A DNA stretch of 64,000 bases from Nocardioides sp. JS614 (GCF_000015265.1 NC_008699.1:1364001-1428000), one strand, 5' to 3'. Numbered from the stretch's first letter, positions 40,653 to 50,216 are shown. Notes: a model not told the origin generated them from the sequence alone. Program-made: numbers and translations.

Positions 40653-42141
40653 GCAGCCCGCAGGTCGCCGGCCCCTCGAGCACGCGTCCTTCCGGGTCGA
40701 AGCGCGACCCGTGCAGGGGGCAGTCCCAGCTGCGCTCGGCGTCGTTCCAACGCACGATCCCGCCGAGGTGGCTGCAGACGGCGGAGACGGCGTGCTCGAC
40801 CCCGTCGACCCGGCACACCGCCGTCGGCGTCCCGACCCGGTCCAGGCGGACCTCACCGACGCCCTCGGCGACGGTGCCGGACCCGAGCGTGAGCAGCGGC
40901 CGCAGCCACCCGGTGGTCAGCTCGACGGCCACCGAGGCGTTGAGGCGTGCGCTCGCGGGCAGTCCCGCCAGCTCGCGGGTGCTCCACGGGTCGAAGGCGG
41001 ACGCCCACTGCTGGTGCCCGTCGAGGATCCGCCCGGCCAGTGCGAGCGCGGCCGCGACGCCGTTCGTCATGCCCCACTTCGAGTACCCGCCCGCGACGAG
41101 GAGCCGGTCGCTGCCGGGCAGGATCGGTCCCACCCAGGGCAGCGCGTGGTGCGGGACGTAGTCCTGTGCCGACCAGGCGTGCGTCTCGACGGCGTCGGGG
41201 AAGTGGCCCAGCGTCCACTGGCGCAGGCCGTCGAGGTGGCTCTCCTCGGACGTGGCGGCTCCGGTCTTGTGCCCGTCGCCGCCCACCAGCAGCAGGCTGC
41301 CGTCGGGGGCCGGCGTGTCCCGAAGCGAGCGGGCCGGCCCGTCGACCGAGAGGTACATGCCGTCGACGGCCTGCTCGGGGGTGCGGAACGCCAGCCCGTA
41401 CGAGCGAGCCGGCTTCGCACGGGCGAAGAAGGCGCCCCGGTCCAGGATCGGCATGTTCGTCGCCAGCACGACGGTGCCGGCGCCGGCGCTGCCGACATCG
41501 GTGACGACGTCGTACGGCGCCGACCCGTGGCCCCCGTGGACCCGGTGCACCCGCGCGCCCTCGACGATGGTCGCCCCGTGCGCCCGGGCGTCGGCCGCGA
41601 GCGCGTCCAGCAGGTCGAGCGGGTCCAGCTGGAGCTGGTCGGGCACCATGACGGCGCCGCGGACCCGGAACGGCAGGGGCAGGTCGTCGACCCAGGTGGC
41701 CTTCTCGACACCGGCCCGGTGCAGGGCCTCCAGCTCCGAGCGCGCCGAGCGGACCCCGGCCGTGGTGGTGGCGTAGGCGCAGGCGGACCGGTGCTGGAGG
41801 GCCACGTCGTGGTCGCGGCAGAACCGCTCGACCCACGCGAGCGCCTCGAGGTTGGCATCGGCGTACTTGCGCAGCACGGACACGGGGTGGCGGCGGGCGA
41901 CCCGTGAGAACTGGGTGCCCTGCTGCACGCTCACCTTGGCGGTGCTGCCGCCGGTGGTGCCCGCGCCGACGTGCCGGGCCTCGACGACGAGCACCGAACG
42001 GCCGGCTCGGGCGAGCAGAGCGGCCGTGGTGAGGCCGGTGATGCCCGCGCCGACCACGACGACGTCCCACTCGCCGGAGACGTCCGGGGGAGTCGCAGAC
42101 CGGACCGGGTGCCGATCGCGCCAGACGGAGGTCAGAGCCAT
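40642..42141 (-). CDS. FAD-dependent oxidoreductase fused to a C-terminal Rieske domain
   Basis: 499 residues. FAD/DAO domain: Rossmann VVVVGAGITGLTTAALLARAG (27-47), GGSTAKVSVQQG, LATNMPIL, and YSKWGMTNGVAA (FAD C-terminal motif). The last about 75 residues form a Rieske [2Fe-2S] domain with CSH (VCSHLGG) and CPLH (WDCPLHGSRFD). The 'GSTAKV' type is often called a gamma-glutamylputrescine-oxidase-like or Rieske FAD protein; the substrate is not known. It is one base downstream of the YihY gene. ATG at 42141. Confidence 0.9.
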   Translation of the reverse strand: MALTSVWRDRHPVRSATPPDVSGEWDVVVVGAGITGLTTAALLARAGRSVLVVEARHVGAGTTGGSTAKVSVQQGTQFSRVARRHPVSVLRKYADANLEALAWVERFCRDHDVALQHRSACAYATTTAGVRSARSELEALHRAGVEKATWVDDLPLPFRVRGAVMVPDQLQLDPLDLLDALAADARAHGATIVEGARVHRVHGGHGSAPYDVVTDVGSAGAGTVVLATNMPILDRGAFFARAKPARSYGLAFRTPEQAVDGMYLSVDGPARSLRDTPAPDGSLLLVGGDGHKTGAATSEESHLDGLRQWTLGHFPDAVETHAWSAQDYVPHHALPWVGPILPGSDRLLVAGGYSKWGMTNGVAAALALAGRILDGHQQWASAFDPWSTRELAGLPASARLNASVAVELTTGWLRPLLTLGSGTVAEGVGEVRLDRVGTPTAVCRVDGVEHAVSAVCSHLGGIVRWNDAERSWDCPLHGSRFDPEGRVLEGPATCGLRRR

Positions 42142-42142
42142 G

Positions 42143-43243
42143 TCAGTCCTTCCCGCGGCGGGCGTGGGTACGGCGGGCCCGCAGCCGGATCCTCCGGCCG
42201 CGGCGCTCGTCGGCCTCGTCCTTCTCCCGCGCCTTGTCGATGTTGCGGGTGTCCCGGGGCGGGAGCTGGATGAACCGCTCGGCCGGGATCCCCGACTGGA
42301 GCTCGCGACCCCGCTCGAGCTCGGCGTCCAGCTCGGCGCCGAACAGCAGGGCCAGGTTGGTCAGCCACACCCAGAGGAGGAAGGCGATCACGCCACCAAG
42401 CGCGCCGTACGTCTTGTCGTAGGAGGAGAAGTTCGCGACGTAGAAGCCGAACGCCAGGGACACCAGTGCCCAGGTGACGATCGCGAGCACGGCGCCGACG
42501 CTCACCCACCGGAACCTCGGCTGGCGCACGTTCGGCGTCGCGTAGTAGAGCAACGCGACCATCACCACGACGGCGAGCGCGATCACCGGCCACTTCGCGA
42601 TGTTCCAGACGCCGAGCAGCGTCGAGCCGACCCCGAGGGCCGAGCCCACGGAGTCGGCCACCGGACCGGTGACGACCAGCGCGAGCAGGACCGCCGCGGC
42701 GAGGGTGACCAGCACGAGGGTGAGCAGGAGCATCAGCGGACGCAGCTTCCACACCGGCCGGCCCTCCCGGATCTCGTAGATCCGGTTCATCGCGCGGCCG
42801 AAGGCGCCGACGTACCCGCTCGCCGACCAGAGGGCGCCCGCGAGGCCGAGGACGAACGCCAGCCCGGCCGCCTGCGAGCGACTGATCTCGATGAGCGGGT
42901 CGTGGACGCTCTTGACCACGGACGCGCCGCCCAGGTCGTCCACGATGCCGAGCAGGGTCTCGACGCTGCTGGTGCCCTGGCCGACCAGCCCGAGCAGCGA
43001 GGTCAGGGCGATCGCGGCCGGGAACACGGCGAGGACGGCGTAGTAGGTCAGCGCCGCGGCGAGGTCGGTGCACTGGTCGTCGGAGAACTCACGGACGGTC
43101 TTGCGCGCGACGAAGAGCCAGGAGTGCCGGGTGAGCTCCGACGGGGAGTCGATCTTCGCGGCCTCGGGATCGCTCGAGGGATCGCGGGCGGCATCGCCGG
43201 CCCGGTCCTGCGGCGCCGTACCGGCGCGCGTGTCGCTGCTCAT
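42143..43243 (-). CDS. YihY/virulence factor BrkB family membrane protein
   Basis: 366 residues. A 45-residue cytoplasmic N-terminus is followed by the YihY core: ALTYYAVLAVFPAAIALTSLLGL, SGYVGAFGRAMNRIYE, LYYATPNVRQPRFRWVSVG and YDKTYGALGGVIAFLLWVWLTNLALLFGAE. About six helices. The C-terminus is strongly basic (RRGRRIRLRARRTHARRGKD). Function of the family is unsettled (once called RNase BN). AGGAGG ends one base before ATG 43243, unusually close; no better start is available. Confidence 0.9.
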   Translation of the reverse strand: MSSDTRAGTAPQDRAGDAARDPSSDPEAAKIDSPSELTRHSWLFVARKTVREFSDDQCTDLAAALTYYAVLAVFPAAIALTSLLGLVGQGTSSVETLLGIVDDLGGASVVKSVHDPLIEISRSQAAGLAFVLGLAGALWSASGYVGAFGRAMNRIYEIREGRPVWKLRPLMLLLTLVLVTLAAAVLLALVVTGPVADSVGSALGVGSTLLGVWNIAKWPVIALAVVVMVALLYYATPNVRQPRFRWVSVGAVLAIVTWALVSLAFGFYVANFSSYDKTYGALGGVIAFLLWVWLTNLALLFGAELDAELERGRELQSGIPAERFIQLPPRDTRNIDKAREKDEADERRGRRIRLRARRTHARRGKD

Positions 43244-43272
43244 ACCTCCTGGGTGCCCCAGGGAGGCCGGCC

Positions 43273-43869
43273 TCATGCGAGCCGCGGCCCCTCGGGGTCC
43301 GGCGGGGCGAACCCGTGCAGCAGGCACCACGCGACCGCCCGGGCCCGCGAGGTCACGCCGATCTTGGCGTACGCCGAGCGGATGTAGGTCTTGACCGAGT
43401 TGATCGACAGGTACAGGTGCTCCGCGATCTCCGGGTTGCTCATGCCCTGGGTGATCAGCGCGAGGACCTCGACCTCCCGGGCGGTGAGCGCGACGGACGC
43501 GCCCAGTGGGTCCCCCGACCCGGGCAGCGCGTGCCCGGCCGCCGCGGCCTCGACCGCCTCGACGAGCCCGGCCGAGTCGACGCTCATCGAGATCCAACCA
43601 TGGGCGCCGGCGGCGAGCGCCCGGGCGCGCAGGTCGGGGCGCAGGTCACGGCTCACCGCCAAGATCACGGCCCGGCTGTCGCGGGCCAGCTGCTCCAGGT
43701 CGGCGCCCCGGGTGCGGTGCACGCCGAGCGCGTCGTACAGGACGACCTGCGCCCGGTCGACGTCGGTGACCTCGGCCCGCTCCGGGTGCTCGGCGAGCAT
43801 CGCGATCAACCCCTTGCCCAGCACGTCCTGGTGGCTCACGATCCCCACCCTGGTCGGTTGCGCCGGCAT
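43273..43869 (-). CDS. LuxR-type regulator with a degenerate receiver domain
   Basis: 198 residues. The C-terminal LuxR HTH (LTAREVEVLALITQGMSNPEIAEHLYLSINSVKTYIRSAYAKIGV, about 130-175) is strong. The N-terminal receiver-like domain keeps a possible phosphoacceptor Asp46 (VVLYDALG). It lacks the acidic pair (VSHQD instead of VDDH) and the conserved Lys (WISMSVDS). It is therefore probably regulated without classical phosphorylation. Divergent from the glycosyltransferase at 44004 across 134 bases, so that gene is a likely target. ATG at 43869. Confidence 0.88.
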   Translation of the reverse strand: MPAQPTRVGIVSHQDVLGKGLIAMLAEHPERAEVTDVDRAQVVLYDALGVHRTRGADLEQLARDSRAVILAVSRDLRPDLRARALAAGAHGWISMSVDSAGLVEAVEAAAAGHALPGSGDPLGASVALTAREVEVLALITQGMSNPEIAEHLYLSINSVKTYIRSAYAKIGVTSRARAVAWCLLHGFAPPDPEGPRLA

Positions 43870-44003
43870 GTGCCCATCGTGTCGGTCGGGGACCTCCGCG
43901 CGCCGGTCTGGCAGTACGCCCGAAGGGGTGAATTCCGGACCGACGCATCCCACCGTGCGATGCGGGGTAACGCAAGGTCAGGGGTGGAGAAGAGGAGTGG
44001 TCT

Positions 44004-46322
44004 GTGTCCGCCCTGCTGCTGGCGGCGATCGTCGCCGCCGCGATCTCGACCGGGTCCATGTTCGTCGGACGGGCCCGCGACCGGGCGGTCGGTCGCGTGA
44101 TGTGGACCCGGCGGCTGCTCTATGCCTGCGTCGGGACCGCGATCGTCGCCGCGGTCGCCTCGTGGGTCGCATTCCTGGTGGACGGGCGCGCGGGATCCGC
44201 TCGCCTCTCGTTCGTGCTGATCCTGCTCGCCAGCATCCTCTGGTTGCCGGTGACCCGGCGATGGAACGCGCGGGCGCACCTGTGCTGGTCGACCAACGTC
44301 TACCTGTACGTCGTCTACCTGGTGTTCATGTTCGAGTGGACCTTCGCCAGTCCGTTGGGCGCGATGGGCCGGGCGGGGGCGCTGTCGCTGTGGGGGCTCG
44401 AGGTCCTCGCGGCGCTTCTCGGCTGTGCCTACCTCTGGGAGCTGTGCGACGCCATGGGCAGCGAGCAGTGGCGACGTCGGGTATCGGACGGCGTGGAGCC
44501 GGCGCGAGCAGCGGACGCCGGCATCCGGCCCTTCGTGAGCCTGCACGTCCCGGCGCACGAGGAGCCCCCCGAGATGGTGATCGAGACGCTGGAGTCGCTG
44601 CGCGGGCTCGACTACGAGCACTACGAGATCATCGCGATCGACGACAACACGACCGACGAGTCGCTCTGGCGCCCGGTGGAGGCCTGGTGCGCCGCGCACG
44701 GCGTGAAGTTCGCGCACCTCGAGGACTGGCCCGGCTACAAGTCCGGAGCGCTCAACTACGCGCTGCGCGAGATGACCGACGACCGGGCCGAGCTGATCGG
44801 CGTGGTCGACTCCGACTACCAGCTGGAGCCGGACTTCCTCGCCCGGTGCGCTCCGCTGTTCGCCGACCCGCGGGTGGGCTTCATCCAGTCGCCGCAGGAC
44901 TACCGCGACTGGGAGGGCGCGCCGTTCTACCGACGGCTGTACTACTCCTACAAGTACTTCTTCTCGGTCTCGCAGCCCTCCCGCAACGAGCGGGACGGGG
45001 CGATCTTCGCGGGCACCATGGGCCTGATCCGCCGTCAGGCGCTCGAGGACGTCGGCGGCTGGGACGAATGGTGCATCACCGAGGACGCCGAGCTCTCCCT
45101 GCGGGTGCTCCGGGCGGGCTGGTCCGGCATGCACGTCGACGCGTCGTTCGGCCACGGCGTAATGCCGCTGACCTTCGAGGCACTCAAGGGACAGCGGTTC
45201 CGCTGGTGCTTCGGCGGCATCCAGATCCTGCGGATGCACTGGCGCTCGCTGCTGCCGGGCCTCCGGGGCGGGGGCAACCGGCTGACCCTGGGGCAGCGCT
45301 GGGCCTACCTCAGCGGCGGGCTGCAGTGGTACGGCGACCTGGTCGGCGTGCTGTTCTTCCTGTTCCTGCTCGGCGGCGCCACCAACCTCGCACTCGGCGG
45401 CGGCCTGCTCTTCCGCAAGCTCTCGCCGTTCCTCCTCGCCGTGATCCCGCTGCTCGTGCTCCTGGGCTTCCTGCGTGCCGTGTCCCTGATCCGCCGGGGG
45501 ACCGGCGCCGGCTGGTCGGACGCGATCGGGGCGTTCCTGATCTGGCAGTCGACGACCCTGGTCGTGGCCCGTGCGTCGGTGCAGGGATTGTTCGCGCGCA
45601 AGGCCGAGTTCCTCCGGACGCCGAAGACGGAGGAGGGGCTCAACCTCTGGAAGGCGCTCTCCGCCAACAAGGGCGAGGTCCTGCTCGCCGTGCTCGGGCT
45701 GGCCGGCATCGTCGTCGGCCTTCTGCACATCGACACCCTCAGCGGGGTCCTCACCACGGGGCTCCTCGTGCTCCCGACCCTCGCGTTCGCGAGCGCGCCC
45801 GCCAACAGCATCGCCGCGCAGCGCGCCGCCCTGCCGGCCGTGCTCGCCGAGCGCCGCCGCCTGGAGTCGCGTCGTTCGTTGGCCGTGCGCGGCAGCACGG
45901 CCGCCGCCACCATCGGCATCGCTGCAGCCGCCAGCGTGGTGCTGGCGCTGGTCGCCCCGGGAGGCGAGGACGTGCGGCCGCCGAGCCTGGTGCGTCCCGG
46001 GCGCGAACCGACCGTGACGCCCGGTCCGAGCCCCACGGACGACCCGGCCGGGCCGCCGAGCACCTCCGGGCCGGCGTCGCCGTCCCCGCGCGCTTCGTCA
46101 CCGGCGAGCGCGCCTGCGGGCAGCCCGCCCGCGACCGGCTCGTCGGCGTCGTCCAGCGGCTCACCCAGCTCATCACCGAGCTCCTCGCCGAGCTCCTCGC
46201 CGAGTTCCTCGCCGAGCGCGTCGGCGACCCGGTCGCCCGCGACCTCGCCGAGCGCGTCCCCGACCTCGACGGCTCCGACGCCCTCGCCCAGCCCGACCTC
46301 GCCCTCGAGCCCGTCCCCCTGA
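44004..46322 (+). CDS. Membrane glycosyltransferase family 2 (cellulose-synthase-like) with Ser/Pro tail
   Basis: 772 residues. About four N-terminal helices (to about 145), then a processive GT2 domain. UDP-binding IDDN (Asp213-Asp214), DxD VVDSDY (Asp269, Asp271), TED (359-361) and QRFRW (397-401) are all present. About five C-terminal helices to about 640. After these, a 110-residue low-complexity Ser/Pro/Thr/Ala tail, presumably extracytoplasmic. GTG at 44004 follows AGAGGAG. Makes an exopolysaccharide or cell-surface beta-glycan; the sugar is unknown. Divergent LuxR regulator nearby; no other polysaccharide gene in the window. Confidence 0.92.
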   Translation: MSALLLAAIVAAAISTGSMFVGRARDRAVGRVMWTRRLLYACVGTAIVAAVASWVAFLVDGRAGSARLSFVLILLASILWLPVTRRWNARAHLCWSTNVYLYVVYLVFMFEWTFASPLGAMGRAGALSLWGLEVLAALLGCAYLWELCDAMGSEQWRRRVSDGVEPARAADAGIRPFVSLHVPAHEEPPEMVIETLESLRGLDYEHYEIIAIDDNTTDESLWRPVEAWCAAHGVKFAHLEDWPGYKSGALNYALREMTDDRAELIGVVDSDYQLEPDFLARCAPLFADPRVGFIQSPQDYRDWEGAPFYRRLYYSYKYFFSVSQPSRNERDGAIFAGTMGLIRRQALEDVGGWDEWCITEDAELSLRVLRAGWSGMHVDASFGHGVMPLTFEALKGQRFRWCFGGIQILRMHWRSLLPGLRGGGNRLTLGQRWAYLSGGLQWYGDLVGVLFFLFLLGGATNLALGGGLLFRKLSPFLLAVIPLLVLLGFLRAVSLIRRGTGAGWSDAIGAFLIWQSTTLVVARASVQGLFARKAEFLRTPKTEEGLNLWKALSANKGEVLLAVLGLAGIVVGLLHIDTLSGVLTTGLLVLPTLAFASAPANSIAAQRAALPAVLAERRRLESRRSLAVRGSTAAATIGIAAAASVVLALVAPGGEDVRPPSLVRPGREPTVTPGPSPTDDPAGPPSTSGPASPSPRASSPASAPAGSPPATGSSASSSGSPSSSPSSSPSSSPSSSPSASATRSPATSPSASPTSTAPTPSPSPTSPSSPSP
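46167..46226 (+). repeat. In-frame 12-bp tandem repeats in the glycosyltransferase tail
   Basis: Five units of AGCTCCTCGCCG with variants, translated as repeated Ser-Ser-Ser-Pro. Being a multiple of three, copy-number changes keep the frame, so the tail can vary in length. Confidence 0.75.
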
Positions 46323-46343
46323 CTCGCACGACAAACGAAAGGA

Positions 46344-46368
46344 GCCGCGGCTGCTCTGCAGCCGCGGC
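46344..46368 (-). terminator. Intrinsic terminator of tRNA-Lys
   Basis: Perfect 11-bp stem GCCGCGGCTGC / GCAGCCGCGGC with a 3-base loop. On the minus strand it is followed by T-rich CCTTTCGTTTG. Placed just after the tRNA-Lys 3' end; it also lies 22 bases after the glycosyltransferase stop and may serve both strands. Confidence 0.85.
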
Positions 46369-46378
46369 CCCTCGTCGG

Positions 46379-46451
<73 letters not shown>

Positions 46452-46513
46452 TCGCTGTGAAGCGACGTGAACTCTACCAGCGGGGCGAGCCCGCGAAAAA
46501 TCCGCGTCGCTGG

Positions 46514-48085
46514 TCAGCGCATCGCCAGCACGGCCTGGGCCGCGCTGTGTCCGCCGAGGCCGGAGACGGCGCCACCGCGGCGCGACCCGGAGCCGCACAT
46601 CAGCACGGACCCGATGTCGGTCTGCACCCCCCACTGCTGGGCAGGCGTGTCCAGACGGGCCCGGTTCGGCGCCCAGGGCCACTCGAGGTCTCCGTGGAAG
46701 ATGTGCCCGCCGGGCATGGCCAGGTCCCGCTCGACCTCCTGCGGGGTCTTGGCCTCGATGCACGGGTTGCCGTCGGCGTCGGTGGCGAGGCACGACTCGA
46801 TCGGCTCGGCCAGCTGCTCGTTGAGGGCCGCCAGGGCGCGAGCGACGGCGACCTCCTTGGCGCCCACGGGGTCGGCCTCGAACAGCGCGGCCGGCGTGTG
46901 CACGCCGAAGTAGGTGAGGGTGTGGGTCCCGGCCGGTGCGTCGCCCAGGATCGAGGGGTCGGTCAGGGAGTGGCAGTAGATCTCACCCGGGAGCACCGAC
47001 GGCACCCGGCCGGCGGCCGCCTCGGCGTACGCCGCCTCGAGCTGGCGGTATCCCTCGGCCAGGTGGAGGGTGCCGGCGAACGCGACCTCCGGGGCCACCC
47101 CGGACCGCAGCCGGGGGAGGCGATCGAGGAGCAGGTTGATCTTGAGCTGCGCCCCCTGCGGCTTGCTGTCCGGGTCCTCGCCCTCGCCGAGGAGGATCCG
47201 CAGCACCCACGGCGCGACGTTCGAGAGCACGTGCCGCGCGGCCACCGTGTGGGTGAGCGTTCCGTCGTGCCAGCTGACCTCGGCCGCGTCCTCGCCGGCG
47301 CGGATGCCGCTCACCCCGGCCGAGGTGAGGATCTCGGCGCCGGCCGAGGCCGCGGCCGCTCCGAGCGCGTCCGTGACGGCGCCCATCCCGCCCACGGGCA
47401 CCCGCCACTCGCCGGTGCCGTTGCCGAGCAGGTGGTACAGGAAGCACCGGTTCTGGACCAGCGACCGGTCGTGGAGCGAGGCGAAGGTGCCGATCAGCGC
47501 ATCGGTCGCGACGACGCCCCGGACCGTGTCGTCGGTGAACCGCTCCTGGATCGTCTCGCCGATGGGGTTCACGACGAAGTCGCGCCAGACGTCGGCCGGG
47601 ACCCGGCCGCGGAGCTCCCGCTCGAGCGGCAGCGGCTGGAGCAGGGTGGGTGCCACGACCGCGGCGAGCTCGCCGACCTCGGCGTAGAACCGCTCCCAGG
47701 CGGCGTACTCCTCGTCGCCGCCCGTCAGCCGGCGGAACGACTCCGCGGTCTGCTGTCCCGCCGGCCGCTCGACGAGCAGGCCACCGGCCTGGCCGTCGCG
47801 GATCGTCGGGGTGTACGACGCCACCGATCGCGACGCGAGCCGCAGGTCGAGGCCGAGGTCGGCGATCAGCTCGGCGGGCATCAGCGACACCAGGTAGGAG
47901 TAGCGCGAGAGGCGAGCCGGACGGCCGGGGAACGCCTGGGCCGAGACCGCCGCCCCTCCCGTGTGGCCGAGCCGCTCGAGCACCAGCACGGAGAGCCCGG
48001 CGCGGGCGAGGTAGGCGGCGGCGACCAGGCCGTTGTGCCCGCCTCCGACCACCACCACGTCATAGCTGCTCTTCGACGAAGTCAC
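46514..48085 (-). CDS. Phytoene-desaturase-like FAD oxidoreductase (PYROXD2/CrtI-related)
   Basis: 523 residues. Dinucleotide-binding VVVVGGGHNGLVAAAYLARAGLSVLVLE (8-35) followed by LGHTGGAAVS, and a C-terminal GSGSRRGGAVSGLGGHSAAQ motif typical of the CrtI/PYROXD2 group. GTG at 48085. No carotenoid synthesis genes are in the window. The PYROXD2-like family is common in actinobacteria with unknown substrate, so a carotenoid role should not be assumed. tRNA-Lys lies downstream on the same strand. Confidence 0.88.
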   Translation of the reverse strand: MTSSKSSYDVVVVGGGHNGLVAAAYLARAGLSVLVLERLGHTGGAAVSAQAFPGRPARLSRYSYLVSLMPAELIADLGLDLRLASRSVASYTPTIRDGQAGGLLVERPAGQQTAESFRRLTGGDEEYAAWERFYAEVGELAAVVAPTLLQPLPLERELRGRVPADVWRDFVVNPIGETIQERFTDDTVRGVVATDALIGTFASLHDRSLVQNRCFLYHLLGNGTGEWRVPVGGMGAVTDALGAAAASAGAEILTSAGVSGIRAGEDAAEVSWHDGTLTHTVAARHVLSNVAPWVLRILLGEGEDPDSKPQGAQLKINLLLDRLPRLRSGVAPEVAFAGTLHLAEGYRQLEAAYAEAAAGRVPSVLPGEIYCHSLTDPSILGDAPAGTHTLTYFGVHTPAALFEADPVGAKEVAVARALAALNEQLAEPIESCLATDADGNPCIEAKTPQEVERDLAMPGGHIFHGDLEWPWAPNRARLDTPAQQWGVQTDIGSVLMCGSGSRRGGAVSGLGGHSAAQAVLAMR

Positions 48086-48194
48086 CGGGCCAACGTAGTG
48101 CGCCGTCGGCAGGTCGCCCGGCAGGCGGCGAGTCGGGGCGTCAAGATGGGCGCAGGGCGGGCGCAGGGTGGGCGCTCGGGAGGAGTGGTTCACC

Positions 48195-50216
48195 GTGGCG
48201 AGGTCGTGGGTCGTGCGCGTCACCGGCCTGCTCGCGCTGATGGCCCTGGTGGGCGTCACCGCCGTCCAGGGGGCGCCCGACGGTGGCCGGGCGATCGGGA
48301 TCTGGCCGGTCGGCCTGGCGACGGGCTGCTTCATGGTGGCCCCGCGCCCGCGGACCCCGGTGCTGGTCGTCCTCGTGGCACTGCTCGCGACCGGCAGCAT
48401 CTGGGTGGGCGGCCGCGGCCCGGACGTCGCGGTCGGCCTCGGTGTCGGGCTCGCTGTCGGCGCCTGGCTGATGTGGCGGGTCCTGGCGCAGGGTCGCCGC
48501 GAGCGCCCCATGCTGCACACCAGCGCGGACCTGGCCCGCTTCCTCGGCGGGGCGTTCGCGAGCGCACTCGTGGTCGCAGCGGCAGCGGCCGTGACCAGCT
48601 CGGTGACGGGCTGGGGCGACCCGGGCCTCCTCGCCCTCGCCGTCGGGACCTCGAACCTGAGCGCTCAGTCCGCCGTCGTCCCGTTCTTCTGCCGACTGCG
48701 CAACCATGCACCGCTCGCCGGACCCACGGAGCGGCTCGCCCAGTGGCTGCTGATCCTGACGATCACCCCGGCGGTCTTCGTTCCCCAGGACTTCCCGTCG
48801 GTCGTCTTCCTCGTGGTCCCGGTGCTGGTGTGGGGCGCAATGCGCAGCAGCCCCTACGAGGCGCTCGCCCAGCTGATCACGACGCTGGGCTTCGCGATCC
48901 CGCTCACCACCTGGGGCCACGGCCCGTTCGCCGACGCCGGGCCGCGCTTCCAGATGTCGGTGGACGGCCAGGGCATCCTGCTGGCGACGTACGGCGTGGT
49001 CTGCGCGCTGGTCGTGATCCCGTTGGTGCTGACGGTGAGCGAGCAGCTCGAGCACGCCCGGCAGGCGGCGGCCGAGCGCGACAAGGTCCAGAACATCGTC
49101 AACGGGACCGCCGGCGTGGCGATCATCGGCACCGACGAGCACGGCCGGGTGACCCTCTTCAACCCCGGCGCGGAGCGGCTGCTCGGCTACCGGGCCGACG
49201 AGGTCCTCGGCCGGCTGATCCGAGAGTTCCACTCCGCGGACGCGATCTCCGAGAAGGCTGCGGAGCTCGGCGTGGCCGCCGACTTCGGCGTGGTTGCGAG
49301 GTCGCTGATCGGCCAGGGCGCCACCGATATGCGCTTCCTGCGCAAGGACGGCGAGGAGCGCAGCCACTCGATGTCGCTGAACCGGATCGAGGACGACCGT
49401 GGTCGGGTGATCGGCTACGTCAGCACCTCGGAGGACATCACCGAGCGGGTGGAGGCCGAGGGCCGGCTGGTGGAGGCGTTGGAGACCGAGCGCCAGGCGG
49501 TCGAGCGGCTGCGGGAGGTGGACCAGGTCAAGGACGCGTTCGTCTCGAGCGTCAGCCACGAGCTGCGCACCCCGATCACCAGCATCCTCGGCTACACCGA
49601 GATGCTCGAGGACGGGGTGTACGGCGACCTCGGGCGCGAGCAGCTCGACGCGGTGCGTCGGGTCGCGGCCAACAGCACCCGCCTGCTCTCGCTGATCAAC
49701 GACCTGCTCACGCTCTCCCGGGTCCAGGAGGACGAGATCGGCATCGTCGACCGCGTCTTCGACCTGCGCTCGGTGGTCTCGGCCGGGACGGCCGTCGTCG
49801 CACCGACGCTCGAGCGGAGGTCGCTCGAGCTGACCGCGGAGCTGCCCGACGAGCCGGTCCCGTTCCTCGGCGACCGAGACATGCTCGAACGGGTGGTGAT
49901 CAACCTGGCCGGCAACGCCGCGAAGTTCACCCCCGAGGGCGGCCGCATCGGGGTGCGGCTGCTGGTCGGGCCGGAGGAGTCGGTGATCGAGGTCAGCGAC
50001 ACCGGCATCGGCATCCCGCACCAGGAGCAGGAGCGGCTGTTCAGCCGGTTCTTCCGGTCCTCCCTCGCCCAGGAGCGAGCGATCCCGGGCAGTGGACTAG
50101 GCCTCTCGATCGCGCACGCGATCGTCGAGAAGCACGGTGGCACCATGAGTGTCGACTCCGAGCCGGGGGAGGGTACGACGTTCCGGGTCCACCTCCCGGC
50201 CCTCACGGCGCCCTGA
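48195..50216 (+). CDS. Membrane PAS sensor histidine kinase
   Basis: 673 residues. An N-terminal MASE1-like multi-helix sensor (about eight helices, residues 5-285) is followed by a PAS/PAC domain (GTAGVAIIGTDEHGRVTLFNPGAERLLGY, to about 420). A DHp helix has phosphorylated His455 (SSVSHELRTPITSILGYTE). The HATPase has NLAGNAAKFTPEGG, DTGIGIP and GSGLGLSIAHAIVEKHGG. GTG 48195 is chosen because GGGAGGAG ends 9 bases upstream; an in-frame GTG at 48168 lacks one. No response regulator is adjacent (orphan kinase). Confidence 0.93.
   Translation: MARSWVVRVTGLLALMALVGVTAVQGAPDGGRAIGIWPVGLATGCFMVAPRPRTPVLVVLVALLATGSIWVGGRGPDVAVGLGVGLAVGAWLMWRVLAQGRRERPMLHTSADLARFLGGAFASALVVAAAAAVTSSVTGWGDPGLLALAVGTSNLSAQSAVVPFFCRLRNHAPLAGPTERLAQWLLILTITPAVFVPQDFPSVVFLVVPVLVWGAMRSSPYEALAQLITTLGFAIPLTTWGHGPFADAGPRFQMSVDGQGILLATYGVVCALVVIPLVLTVSEQLEHARQAAAERDKVQNIVNGTAGVAIIGTDEHGRVTLFNPGAERLLGYRADEVLGRLIREFHSADAISEKAAELGVAADFGVVARSLIGQGATDMRFLRKDGEERSHSMSLNRIEDDRGRVIGYVSTSEDITERVEAEGRLVEALETERQAVERLREVDQVKDAFVSSVSHELRTPITSILGYTEMLEDGVYGDLGREQLDAVRRVAANSTRLLSLINDLLTLSRVQEDEIGIVDRVFDLRSVVSAGTAVVAPTLERRSLELTAELPDEPVPFLGDRDMLERVVINLAGNAAKFTPEGGRIGVRLLVGPEESVIEVSDTGIGIPHQEQERLFSRFFRSSLAQERAIPGSGLGLSIAHAIVEKHGGTMSVDSEPGEGTTFRVHLPALTAP

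Noticed and set aside
46514..48085. Carotenoid biosynthesis gene
   Set aside because: The sequence is nearer the PYROXD2-like group and there are no crtB/crtE neighbours, so phytoene desaturation is not supported.
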